From: Neelides folsomi
Lineage: Eukaryota > Arthropoda > Collembola > Neelipleona > Neelidae
Reading direction: 5' to 3'
Length of the DNA: 64,000 bases
NCBI GenBank assembly: GCA_034687125.1
Contig: JAQGBZ010000008.1
Location: forward strand, 62,001-126,000
Both the position numbers and the translations under genes were made by a program. Below the pieces are notes generated by a model that searched no databases, was not told where the DNA came from, and saw nothing but the letters and a program-made list of their open reading frames with translations. Below, piece by piece: positions 47,001-60,600 of this stretch; within the stretch, counting starts at the first letter, position 1; the number at the start of each line of letters is the position of its first letter.

Positions 47001-50000
47001 AGCTCGGTCAGGAGAAATTAAGCTTTTATAGTAAAGAGAGGAGTTATATAGAATGCTTTCGATTTCCCCGTTTCAATTTCACGAGGATTAATACTTATTA
47101 GGAGAATGCTTTTATTGAGCTTCATTTCTCATATATATCCCATCAAGTTTATGCTAATGAATGAGATTTGATATTAAGAATGGGTTAAATTACGAGTCTT
47201 TGGTTATTGCAAAATAAAAAAATTGTTAAAATCCAATACTATTATAAAATTCTATTTTAAATACAAGACAATTTTGTATCAATTCCAAAGTTGATGGATA
47301 CTTATCGTGGACAGTTGTATTTTATAAATAGTAATGTACTCGTATGTATCTACCTACATATATTTATGATTTGGAATGTAAAGGGATGTCTAATCTCTCT
47401 TGTTTTCTTCTTTCCTTCTCTCAATGGAACATATTCCCTTGTTCCCCATTACCTTCCTTACATTCCCTAAATTGCCTTATTATTATCCTCCGACCATTTA
47501 TGAAATCTGAGCTCTTTTACATCCCCTAATCTCTCCTTATTGTACATATACGTACGCACATGGATTCTCGCAATGTATTTGGTATGAAATTAAGTTTCCA
47601 ACTATTATTTATTGCTCCTTTTAATACTATACGACCTCTAAATAAATCCTTCTATTGTGCCATTGTCATCTCCTTTATAATTTTTGACCGTTAGTTGTGC
47701 TTATTGCAGGCAAACTTACTGTTAAAGGTTATGTTTAGCTTAGTTACGACACGAATCAAGTATTTAAATTCATAATAGCGAGAATTACTATATGTAAGGT
47801 ACCATTACGTTATTATCATAAGAATAAGAAATTAGCATTTGTCAACTACACACGTGCGTTTGAGCGATGGATTTAAGATCCCTCGATAAAACTTTCTTCC
47901 CTTCTTCCCACCATTCCTCTCACGGAGGAGAAAAGGAGTTCGTGAGGGAAAGGAACCTCTCAGGTGTTGTGGAATAAAAAGAAGGAGTTAAAGGATAAGA
48001 ATCTAAATGACCGACACATAAAGAAAAGACCCCCTTAGCTCGAAACCTCCAATTAACCACGAGGGGATTTCTTAAGAGAGGAAATGATACTTCATTCATT
48101 CAACAACCAATTTGTACATTAGAATCCGCTATTGTCAATTCATAATCGAGTTTTTTCCATTCTCCATCATCTCGCGGTTTGCAATGTGTATAAATCTCCC
48201 TTTTGCGGTTCACTATTGGCTCTTCACAGTGGGGATGGCGAGCACCCTGCTGTGACATAAGAGAAATTTTGACAATTTCCCACATTCCGACTCCCACTTT
48301 CTTCCTGATGAATGCGATTCACGGGGAGACGAAAGGGAATTTTGCTTCTTGTTTTCTATGCTGCCCGTGGGTCTTGGAGTGCAATGGGGTATTTTTAAAA
48401 TTCGCAACTTTTTTCATTAAAATACTTTTACTTTTTTCCCTAATGTGTCTAGTATCTATTGAATTTCACCTACATTGCCTACATATAAGTAAGTTCAAGT
48501 AGGGTGAATACAAAGGTGGTAATAGGAGAATCAATGAAAGGTAAGGATGAGGACGAGTCATGTTGGAGCTGGGAAATGCATTTGACTGTCCTTGTTGTTG
48601 GGAAGAGGTGGTATGTAGGTGAGGAGGTGACGTCAAAGGCGTGCCTCACTTTCCCACACTTGGGGATGAGTTTGGGCTATATTCGTATTAGTAGTATTTG
48701 TAAAGTGTGGAGGGGGATGCAGCCACGGAGGATTTTGAGAGAGTAAAATTTGTATGAGGAGAGACGGAGGGGGAGTCTCCCTCTACTTTCACCGCAGTTT
48801 CCCCTCCAACGTGCGAGAGTATAGGGAAAGCAGCGGAACTCGGGAAGTCTACCGGACTTTCACAGGGTGGAGAAACTCCCTGGCCTGAATCAATAGTGTG
48901 GTACACGTTGCGCCGTCTAGCACAGCGCAGACCCAGGGAATTTCGTTCGCCGACTACGCCGACCTCGGCAGTTGAAAGTGAGACGAGCGGGTCGGCAGGA
49001 GATTTCCTGATCTCCGAGAGAAAGGCAGAGAAAGGACTTTACCAGTTTCCCCAACTAACCCCACATCCAAGCGCGTATCATCATCTGGTCGTTTAATGAA
49101 CTCCCGGTCCATCCCTCGCCAGCCTGCCCCTCAAAACTCACAACTTTGACTCCTTCAGCCCCCAAGTTGAAGTGAAATTATCCCGAACTTACCCAAACAT
49201 TTCCTCTTCTGCAACCCCACTGAGTTGAAGGGGAATATGCAAATTCACACTAATTGAATCTGAGAATCATTGCCATTTCACTTGAATTTCTAATGAAGCT
49301 TGATCGAATCTTCGCTATAGGTTTTTCCAACTAATCCGTTCCTTCGACCCCAAACCACATCATTTTCTCTCGCCCAAATTGAGTTTGTTTTCTTTTTGGC
49401 ACCAATCGCGTGCTCCAATGTGTGCAACGAAATGATTTGAATCTTGGAAGTGGAGCAATAAGCACCCAGAACTCCCACAATACCTTTTACAATCATAATG
49501 AAGTTATGTAATTAGTAATAAAAAAATCTCACTTCACAAGATGAATATTAAGTGACAGTCGTGGAAATTGGCTCACGAGCCATCCCACTTAATAAAGTGA
49601 ATTATGTAATAGGGGAAGATGAAAGGGAGGAGAGATTCCTTGATATACACATCTAAATGTTTAATATGAATGAGAAGAGCCTTTGATATCTTTGTACCTA
49701 AAAATTACATACGCCGTGTATACCAGAATAAGCCTTACCGTACACATGAAAGCATTGAATGTAGCAAATCAATAGAGGAACGAAAATCGAGTGGTTACAA
49801 CCTTATTATGTATTCTCTTGAATAAAAGGGGGGAAGTCGAGGTTAAAAAACCTTCGTCTACTTATACACGCAAGTACTATGTTATGTTTCTCCTCCTTTT
49901 GATACACTGTGGGAAGTAGTGCAGTCCCCTGTCAAATAAGTGAAGTGTTTGATATACGTAATATATCTCCTCGTTGGCCCCTTTTGACGTCTCTCCTTTT

Positions 50001-53000
50001 TCTGCCAGTTTGAGCAATGAGGAGAAAACAATGTGAAAGTAGTTAGTTATCATTCTTAACCTAATCAGTAATTGTTCCGCGAAGTCAACCAGTGTATTTT
50101 ATCGCGTACGTATCTGAAACGTAAGTTCAATCCCTACACATTTTCTTTTTCTTATAAAATTGAATTATTGAGCTTAAGCGAAATTAAAAAAGGAAATACA
50201 TTAACTGTCTATTTTTTCCATTTGGAGAATTTCTGGTTTTGATGTAATATTTGACAACTTGTCTTTCTTTGTTCAAATGTCGTATAAAGCAAAAGCGAGT
50301 ATAAATCATTTCTTGAGAGGGGGTCAATTGGCTTTTCGTATCCTCTGTAAAAAGGTTGACGTCTGAGCTTTTTCATTGTTCTCTCTCTTGTAGAACTGCG
50401 AGAATAGCGCGTAAAACGGAAATGGTCGAGTTTAATACAACGAATCCAAAAAAATGTTTAAATACACAATACCTATTATTAATTATAACGCCCCTTATAG
50501 GATGAAGCACAAAGGAGATTGAAGCACTTGAGCCAAAATAATTTGGCAACTTTGAAGTGCGGGTACTTATTTTCATCGAATTTCGCTCTTGGGGAAAGAT
50601 AACAGCCGTCGTAGGAAAAAAAATCAAATTTGAGGGAAATTGGCATTAAAAGGAGGATTTAAGGGAAAGTCCCCAGCTTCCCAATATTCCCTTTCGAGTA
50701 TAAGAATGGTATATGATCTCTTCAGCTCGCCCGTTTTACCTTCGTATTTGTCGAGCATTTTGGCCCTGAACTCCACTTTCCTTGAGTGTTTGTCTTCCTA
50801 TCGTTAGCTCAAGTTTTCACCGACTCACTCTTGTCCACGTAGTATATTATCTAGAGACAATACACCAAAGTCCATCATTGCCCATTTTAAAAGTCAGCCG
50901 TTAAATGCTAAGTGAGTCTCAAATTGTCGAAGAAGTAAAAGGGAGTTATAAACAGAAACGAGATTGAATTGCAGTTCTGTAGAAATATGTGCCATTAGAG
51001 AACTCCTCCTTCATTCAATCAGAAAGAAGAAGCTTTCAAAAAAACTCATCCCCATCTCACATTTAATAGCATTAAAAGGAAGAAATGTGACACTCAAATG
51101 ACACAAGAGGAGTTCTTTTCTTCAAAAATTCCCTCACTTCCGAATCGAATCCTTCTTACATCTAATTCCCCTATTTTGTACGCTTCTTTTCATCGACAGT
51201 CTCACTCAAAGAGTCACTTGAGCCAGTGAGTGTATGAAAAGATCAAGGGGATTTCATATCCCTTGAAACTCACACGTACCCCTCCCTGAACAAACTATTT
51301 CTTATGAACAAGAATGTGGAAATTGGAAAGAATGTTCTTTCGCATTGATTTTTAATACACTTTAACCTACCTTGAAGTTTCCTACACATAAAGTTATAAT
51401 GTATTGTCAGTATACCAAGGAGCATCATGACTGTATTTGGGGTTTGTGAAATATTTTTAGCTTTCCTCGCTCCGCCCCAATTCCCTTCTCTTTTTTGAAA
51501 GGTCAAGGGAGGAGCAAGATGGAGTTTTGTGTATATTGTTTAATTAGGAAGAATCAACGAGTTGAGGGAGGAAGCCGAAATGATTAATTTGACCAAGTTA
51601 AAAGATAAGAGGAGCGAATGAGTCAAAGGAGTCAATGAAGCGCGTAATGAGGAAGCTCCGCTCCTCCTACGAACAATTATAGTTCATTGAAGAGAAATGC
51701 CTCCGTTGTGGCTTTTTCCTTCATGCAACTTTTATCTTTTCCTCCTCTCGACTGTTAAACTTCCTTCATTTAGTTCCTCAGATGCAAGCTAAATATTTAG
51801 ACAAATAATTGCATTGGAAGGAAAGTCTGGGTATTTTCTTTTAAAATCCACCTTCATTTATAATACACAGAACTCTCTAAATATGTAATGCATAAAGGTA
51901 TCTAATAAATAATGGTTTGATAAAAGCACTAATATCAAAAGCGTGAGATAGACTCGAGCATTAAGCATACCCAAAGGGAAAGGTCTGACGAGGTAAATGT
52001 AGTTTTTACTTTATATGCTCCCTTTTTGAAATTGTAAAATATTTAGGCAGAACTGCATTAGTTATATGTAGTAATTTATTTTTCCTTTCACCTCAAATCA
52101 ATGTTTGAGAAGGCCGCCGTGGTGCGTCTGGTAAAAGGAGAGTGTTGTAGTGCGTGAGGTAGTCGGGACTTGTTCAGAATGGAGGTTTGGGCGGGCGGGA
52201 TGGAAGCAAGAACTTGGTATTGATTTGCCTTCCCAGTTTCGGCAACAACCCCAATTCGTAGGCGAAGGAGTTCGAAGAAAAATATGATATAAAATACATG
52301 AACGGGAGTTGTGGGAGAAAAGGGAGCCCCTCATCACGCAATGAATTTACCTCTCCTGTCAATCTCCATTTCTCTCCACAATTCCTCCACCTTTGATCCA
52401 CACAACAATGAGTCAATACCTCGCGACCCCGATTCTTCTATCTTTCTCACCATGCTTCTTTCGATTCTTTAAACCAATATGATTGTGATTACAATACCCT
52501 TTCATCCTTCGCCTCCTATCTTTGAAATAGTAGTAAGTTTAAGTACGGAAATAATTTTCATTAATATTACTTTCTTATGACTATCTTTACAATTTCACGA
52601 ATTTCATAAAATCGCTCCTCGATATGCTATATGAACATTATAAATAAATAGATACTCAACTTGGAACCTTATAGTAGCTTTCTGTAGCTCGAGTTCTCTA
52701 TGTAATGATGAGAGTTAGGTTTGGGTATGTGTTAGGTGTAACAAAATGTAATTCCATAAAAGGTGTGAAGATTAATTTATTAAGTTAAGTTATAAAAGGG
52801 AAAATTTACTTTTCCGCTTCTTGAGCTTCATCTTATTTAAATAATGAAGAGCTCACCCTCAAACCCTCCTTAATTGTCCCTTCCCCCTCAACCTGTAAAC
52901 TTTGACTCTTTTAATAATGGTTTGAATAGAAGTTGGGTCTCTCCTTAACGGTCGGCTCCCTTCCATTGCTCCTGCCTAACGAGTAGCAATAGGATCAACT

Positions 53001-54390
53001 CGCCCTCAATGAGAATCTCTAGAAGTTGAGGAAGGAGATTAAATTCCCTGAATAAACCTTCCGGTTCGTCGTTTACTATAAGAATCCATAGGAAATCAAA
53101 AGGGTTCAATTCAAACCTTTCACATAATTATTTTCATTTCTCTACCGGGAATCACGCTTAGTTTTTATTGGCTTCCTGTAACCTACTCTGTCACTTTTAT
53201 TCCATTCCAATTCTGATGCGCGATGGTTTTCCCAAGTTAGTAAGATAATGGTGGTAATTAGAAAGTTTAATTAAACGCACTTCCTTTATTTGTCCCTTCG
53301 TCGTAAAATGATCATAAGAATTATTTATTAGATAGGTTTATAAATTTTAGATCAATCATTAATTGCAATCACTCCTTCCATGGGAGTCAATAAAGGAGTG
53401 TAGATATAGGGAGACAATATATGCCCATAATTGTATTTGTACACGTGGTTAAAAGCTTTAAATGAATAATAAATACAATGAAAGATGGATATTTTGTTTA
53501 TGAAATGACGAGGTTAACGGGGGAAAATCAAATGAATTTCATTGAACCTTCTGCCTACCGTAATCAAGTTTAATGGACCTTTCCTAATGATCAAGAGACG
53601 GAAAGGGGAGTGGAGGGAAAATTGGACTCTGAGTCTTTCGCCTCAACCACACCCAGCAGTCTTCTCAGATTTATGACAAAGGAGTTTGAAATGTTTGTAG
53701 GGCCTAATACACTTTTTGTCTTTATATTCGGGCATCTTCCCCACGTCCGCATGGTTCTGCATAAATTTGAGCTCAGTCTGAGGAAGATGAACGATCATAT
53801 GAATAAAATTCCCTTCCGCGGAATTCTTTTAATAATGTTTTTCCTTCATGGCCTCATAGAGAAATAATTTGTGTGTGGTTTGGAGGAATTTAAAATTCAG
53901 GGCTCCATAATTGCCATATTGCGAAATGTAGTTTGGACTTCGAATGGGGCTCGGGGTATTCAAATGCGAGGGTCTATGATATTACATTCCCGGACATAAT
54001 GCCTCTTCGAGGAGTTGGATGGGAAAATTGCATTTGAATCATTGATAAACTCCTCCACCTTCCTATACCTCCACCTTGCAGTGAAATACAGAGAAAGATT
54101 TTCAATTAAAATTTAACTAACTTCCTCATATTCATTTCATGAGATCTCGACTACAGATTTCCTGCACTTATACAATACATGTATGTATGGCCAATGTCTC
54201 GGTTTTTAAATCGGAAGCCCTTTCCTAATTTCATGTTAAATGTAAGGTATTAATTCATTGCAACCTATGTTTTTGGTCATTTTCACAATCAGTTTGTTCT
54301 CATCCAAATGAGCTAATAAATACTGAGCTAATACTGAGATAGTAATTTGACATAACATATAATTATTATAAATTACTTAAATTCTTAACA
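44062..54390 (+). other. Long intron, middle part
   Basis: 10 kb with no gene I can support. A GC-richer open frame at 48758-49096 is listed separately. A second, weaker GC-richer patch lies near 52100-52430 and holds only overlapping shadow frames. Confidence 0.65.
48758..49096 (+). other. GC-rich open frame without ATG, unidentified exon candidate
   Basis: 113 codons including the TAA, preceded by an in-frame TGA and lacking any ATG. Acceptor-like sequences TTTCACCGCAG (48786-48796) and GGACTTTCACAG (ends about 48866) lie inside. Residues such as RRLAQRRPREFRSPTTPTSA and GSAGDFLISERKAEKG look coding, in an island clearly richer in G+C than its surroundings. No good donor follows, so it would have to be a terminal exon, or else a promoter island with a chance frame. 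I recognise no family. Confidence 0.22.
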
Positions 54391-54632
54391 TACTCTGTTC
54401 CAAATAGCTATGCCGATTCGTTGAGTCATCACTCCTTCTATGTCGGTCTTATAACAAATGCATTATACTTTTAATAATTTGAATATTTTAAGTTCCACTA
54501 TATTGTCATATTTATTTTAAATAGTATCAATAAGCCCCACACAATATTACTACAGTGCATTGATTAATAGACATGCCAAGATGAAGTGTGATGGCTCATA
54601 AAAATCGGCATAGCTATTTGGAACAGAGAGTA
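54391..54632. mobile_element. 242-bp TA-flanked MITE
   Basis: TACTCTGTTCCAAATAGCTA with TGCCGA on the left is mirrored by TCGGCATAGCTATTTGGAAC then AGAGAGTA on the right. The arms diverge further in (GAGTCATCAC against GTGATGGCTC). A two-base insertion separates the ends. TA duplication and no coding suggest a Tc1/mariner-type MITE. Confidence 0.8.
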
Positions 54633-57600
54633 GGGTAAATATTTATTTCTTATTTTCTAAGAGTCGTGCGTCGATCTGAATATTTCAATATTTCAAGCCA
54701 AAGTTTAAACTTCATTTACATTTTAATTCACTATTATCTATTTAGATTGTTATTCTTAATTTATTGTTTATGTATAACTTTCTTTTCACTTCAGTTTATA
54801 ATACTTATACCTAGCAATACTGCCTAGGTATGTTATATAAATTTTATTGATCTCGCCATAAAAAATTTACAGCATTTTTGTTGAATTTTTTTATGGTAAG
54901 TTACGGTCCCCGTTTGGAAATTTTGATAAAATATGAGAATAAAAATTTTCTTTATTTGTATCCAAATGTGAAACCGGACAGAAAAAATATTTGACTTTTC
55001 CTGTCAATTGCTCCTGAAAGCTTTCCTTTTCTCCTTCTTCTTTTCCAATACTTTCACCCCTCTGCTCCGAAGAAAAGAAACATGGTGAAATACACTTTCG
55101 GGCGTGATATTCAAATATTCAGAACATTTTTCTCAAAACTCATATTCCTTTGGAAGTTTAAAATTTGCAGAAGTCGACAATGGTGAGTCCTTCGTGTAAC
55201 ACACATCTTTCCATTGAATGATTCGAAAGAGGAAAAATGCTCCACGCACTCTCATTTTATTTCTTCGCAAACTATTGAATCATTCATCCAGATCAAGAAT
55301 TTCCTACAATAGAAATACATGCGTATGAGTGGAAGGAAGCAAATTTACATTTGAGAGGCTTCCTCATAAATTGTAAAGTTTACAAGATTTCGATGACAAT
55401 GTCATTTGAAATGAAAGTTAGTGCGAGTAATTGAGACGTGGCGTGAATGCTCTCAACTTTGAAAATGAAAATAAGTTTTATACAAGACTCCATAAATACA
55501 TGTCTCCTATATCGGATGATGAACTATTTGGACATACAGTATTTACTTATATGTATACGAGGAGTCGTATTAGTAAATTCAAGATGGTCGATTTGTTCAC
55601 TCTGCGGCTTTCGCCGGTTTTCCTTCTGCTGACTTCATCAAATGTTAAAGAGGAAAAGTCGATTAACATTTCATGCACGTAAAGAAAAACATTTCTATCT
55701 TTAGGCCACATTAACTACTTTTCTCTATACAACCAGACGAAACCAATTTGTTCATAATGTAAAATCTAATGGAATTGACTTCACGACCAGGCCAAGGAGG
55801 TTAGGGAAATAAATGGATCTCTTCTCCCCTTTTTTCATCACCTCTCAATTTTTCATGTCAGGAATGTCCATATTTATTCTCGATCAAGTAAATAGTGTTA
55901 TTTTCATCTTCACAGTTGATTCACCATTGTGTAATTCATTGGATAAGTGAGATGTATCTGTACAGCGGTTCTCTTTGTTTTTCCTCCAAACTTCAGTTCT
56001 TTGGAGAGATAAAAAGTTTGAGACGGATCCACAATGGAGACCTATCAAAGGGAAAGTTATTTTGGAATTATATGACTCCTTTCTTCCCGCCTTATCCCTA
56101 TCCCCCTTTTCATCAAACTTTCCAAGTTACACATGGAAGATGTACACATGTTCTTCCGTACGTCGTTTGGTTCTATTGAGGAAGTTGAGTTGAGTCTTTT
56201 TGTCATCAGCCTCATAATCGCTCTTCTTTAAACCCTTTCTCCTTTCCACAAACTTCTCTCACGCGGTGGGTATTGAAAGAACTTTTCAACTTTTAACTAT
56301 AAGTCTCTCTCGTGACTTCATTACACATGACACATAAAAATGAGGGAAAGGAAATTAAAATGAGATGGTAATGAGATAACTTATCAAATATTATGAGGGG
56401 AAAATTAAATGATATTTTATATGGCACTTTAAACACCCCCTTTTATTCACATCGCTCAATGTTGGAAAATTATTTCATTTTACTGAAATGAAAAAAATCT
56501 ATTAAAAGGACCAAAACACATGTAAAGTCATGCCCTGAATTATCAGGTGGCATAGTTGGTCTACTTTTACCTTTTTAGTCAATGTCCAGTCCTAAAATGA
56601 AGAATAAATTAAATGCAGTTTTTGTTAGCGTGTGATAAAGGGAATGAGATCGCACATGAGCAAGCAAGGTATAAAATATGATGAAAAATTGAAAGTGGAA
56701 TGAATGCGACGAGAAGGAAAGGTTACTTGGAAGGAAAGTTCAAATAAAAGTCATAAAAGTGAAGGGAGAGATTTCTTCCTGAATAAATGTAATAGACTCC
56801 ATTTCCTCTCTTATAACTCTATAGGTTTCCTTCTTTTTAAATTTATTTTATAGGATTCACAGGCACTAATGCATGAAAGTTCCCTTCTTTTTCACTACTT
56901 ATTACAATTCCTTTCCAATTATTCTCCTTCACATGTTTCATTTCCATTTTTTCATTTCAAGCCTCATCACTCCAACATGGCCATATTGTAAATGCTGCTG
57001 ATTAAGAGGAATTGAAAGTTCATATCATTGAGAATTGCGAGGATAAGTGGGTGAATATGATCCGATGGCATCACTCAATTTCACTAGGCCTCTCTCACTT
57101 CTCCCTCATCTATTACTCTCAAACATGAAATTCTTACATTTTAATTGCTAGGGCATTATAATCGGTATTGCAAATGTTGTGAAGGAATTATACAATGCTT
57201 AATGTTCAGTCCTTCAGGGCTTTTATAAAGTAGCTTTAGGTTTGGTATTTCTGTATACTAGTAATATTCTGATATTCCTTATGCAGTGCGTTTGACATGA
57301 GTGATTAGTCAGTCTACTTTGATATCGAGAAACAATGACATTACGACATTAAGTGCACTATTAGGAGAAAAGTAACGAAAGGGAAACGGATTGTTCACGG
57401 TAAATCGATTCCTATTCTCACAACGCTACTACTAGGCAGAGGCATGTACATATTTGAAAGTGTAACATGTCCATTAAATCCTCTATTACGCTCATGAAAT
57501 TAATGATATGCTTTAACTCTGAGCCCCGGTCTGGGCTGTGGAAATCAATTAATAAATATGTATAATTCTCCATAGTGTATTCAATAAGTAGGTCGGGGAA

Positions 57601-60600
57601 TGTGGAAATTGTGAAATGGGGGATTCCATTAATCATAAATATACTCTTTTTTCTTGGAATCATTAATTGAATTGAATTACATTCCAAAACAAGCTCATCT
57701 TCGTATGGGCTCATTGGCCAATTTCCTAACTTTCCTCTCGGACTCCGGTTGAAATTGTTTAGGAGCCGTGGGAGGTAATCGATTCCAAATTTGAAGAAGG
57801 ATGAATTGAGGAGTGCCATGTGTTTCTCTCTCTATTACACGTTTCCTGATTTCCCAGAAGAGCCTCCGCCCCTCTTTTTTATTTCTCATCATTGGAATGT
57901 CATCATCATATTCATATATCAGTTCCCTTCCATTTCTCCTTCATTTTTCCACTAATACAAAGAAGAGATTGACATGGGAGGAAAATTTCATTTTCTTTTA
58001 TCATTATTTATATTCTTTCTTTTTCCAACTCGCATCATCTCGACAGATTTACTTCAAATCAAATTGGAATTTATAACGACCCATATATCGATATATTTGT
58101 ATGTATGTATTCGATATATTTCTCTCTTGAAAATATCTGTAGATATCTCATATTTCCTCTTGAAACAAAAGGTACTACACACATACTATTTAATAGCAAT
58201 GCGTAATTGTATTGTTCAATAATTGGTTATACTTATGTATTCATCAGAAATAAGTCTAATTGTACATATATTATTTGCACTTTAATTATTTGTTTAATTG
58301 TCATTGTGTATCATTATCTAGAATAACCTGCGTGAAATTCCGTTTGACAGTTTGACATTATAATATTGACAAACTTCAAAACTCTTTATTTATCGAAAAT
58401 GGAAAGAAAACACTATGAATTATTAGACAAATATCAACATTGGAATTGTATAAAAGAACTTGAAAAATTGTCAAATTAAGAATGAACAAATGGCTCGTTA
58501 GTGTCAATTACGGTTCAATGTTTAACCAACATATTACTTTCTCTCTCAATTGAGGTAAAGTAGATGAAGAGTGAGGTATCCTTAAAGTGAATTAGATTTT
58601 CCAGTGATAAGACGGAGAGTGACAGGAAGTGAAGTTAGAATCACTTGTTAAAGAAATTCCTCTCCCAATCCACTCCGCCCACCAACCCCTTTAAACCCTT
58701 TCTCTTCAAAAGATTAGACGGGAAGTAAAAAACCAATGCTCTTTTTCCTCCTCTTTTTTACTTTTAAGCTCTGGGGGCTCATCAATAACAAAAGTAGAAG
58801 ATTTAGGGAATGAGAGTTTGTGAAAGGGAATTTGGTCAGTCTGCCATTGTTTGACATTTGCCTCGATGAATGGCGGAAGGCGGACTCGGCAGCGGGGAGG
58901 GAAATAAAAAACTTTCACTTGATTTACACACGAAGGAACAAACGACGCCTTTTTCCTCTCTAACTGACTTTTCCTCTTTTTCTTTATAACTTACTTTGAC
59001 TTTTCAACCCAGGGTTTTTCCTACGTCTATACTACCCCTTTTTAGCTTTCCTTGATAAAATATTTATTGTTTCATTTTAAGACAAACGCTCGATTTGTAA
59101 TTTATTTTTTTTAAAATAATGCATTTTAATTTTTTTGACCTTTTTGACAATTTTTAGGGGAAAATCATTTCCTTGTCTTTTTTTCCAATTGCAGACATTA
59201 TTTTCATTCGAGCCATCTTTTGCTTTTATTCAATTTATTGAATATTTCATTGAGTAGACGGAAGAGGAGAATGAAGCCGTAAAATCACTTGTTATTGGAT
59301 AAAATGCCTTGGTATGGAGAAAAGAGGGGGGGAATGAGCAGACGGTGGTTCTTCCCATTCAAGGGAGATAAGTTGATCATGGTCCTCACTTTATTGATTT
59401 TGGCACCATGCCGTTCTCAATTCACTTTCACCGAATACCTTTTGTCCCCTTCCACCTCCTTTGGCTTTTATGTCTCTTTCCCAATTTTCAAATTTGGCCA
59501 TCCCAAAGAGTCTTGGGAATATTTAGGAGCTGACTAAATATTTAGAGTATCATTTTCACGGTCCATGAGGAGATTTGGTTCAGTTTAATTTCCTCCATGA
59601 AAAGAGTGGGTTTTGAGAGGAACCTCGGGGATTAGCATAATCTTTAATTAAGAGAGTTATTTGAAGGGTATGCGTATACAAATACATACTTATTGTCAGT
59701 TAGTTTGTTGATTGAATGTCCATTTCTCAGAAGCTAAATGAGGATGAAGTTGAAAAGATCTGAGGGCTTAATAATTATCATCATTATCGGATTTATCTTC
59801 CATTCCGTTCATTGATGGGTAAACCGCTAATTTGTCGTTTCAAATTCCACTTCAACAACCAGCAGTTGAGGGAGAGTTCAGCATAAATCAATTTGAACAT
59901 GAATTTTAATAATTTATAAGGTTAAGAAGGAGGAATCGATGGGAATTTCCATTGTGGTTCCTTCTCGACTCGTTAGTGAAAGTGAAGAACGTTGTGGTTG
60001 GCATGTTATCACTTCCCTTCCTTCCCCACGACTTTTCCTTCTTTCAATATCTCCCTTCGAGATTTATTAGTAGAATAAATCATCTTTTAATTCTTTTCCC
60101 TTGGTTCTCCAATTTGAGAACCATAGATGTAAAATGCCCTATATTCTAAATACTTCCCCTTGAATATACAGAGGTTCCTGAAACATTTTGAATTACAAGT
60201 TGATAAATATAGTCTTTTGGAAATATACGATGTTCATTTTCTTGTTCGTCCAACTAGGTATTCTCATTTTAAAATTTATATCAAAAACAAGTTATTGGAA
60301 AGAATTACAATGCAATGAAGGATTGATTCATACTTTTCAAATATAATAAATTTAGAAAATTATAATAATTTAATAATAAAGTCAACAGGTTATTTATAAT
60401 ACAAACTCTTGCATTGCATTTTAAATTAGTTTTGCTCCTTTATTCAATTGATTTTTTTACAAAAAATGAGGTGAATTTGGTGAACTTGCGCGTGATATCA
60501 AACTACATGTATTATAAAAGTGCTTGGTATACATTACATATCCTATACCATCAAAGTACACATATGGGCTATATAAGGTTTTGAGTGCAAGCTGAAAGTT

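Noticed and set aside
47695-47720. TTATTGCAGG, acceptor-like in the long intron
   Set aside because: Followed by CAAACT, not a donor, and no open frame with a good downstream donor follows.
57418-57819. 133-codon minus-strand frame
   Set aside because: No family recognised, no splice context, and isolated in intron-like DNA; length is within chance for a window this size.
59175-59280. Strong acceptor CTTTTTTTCCAATTGCAG followed by 20 open codons
   Set aside because: The frame soon meets TAG, the residues (LFSFEPSFAF) match no Munc13 segment, and no donor is near.
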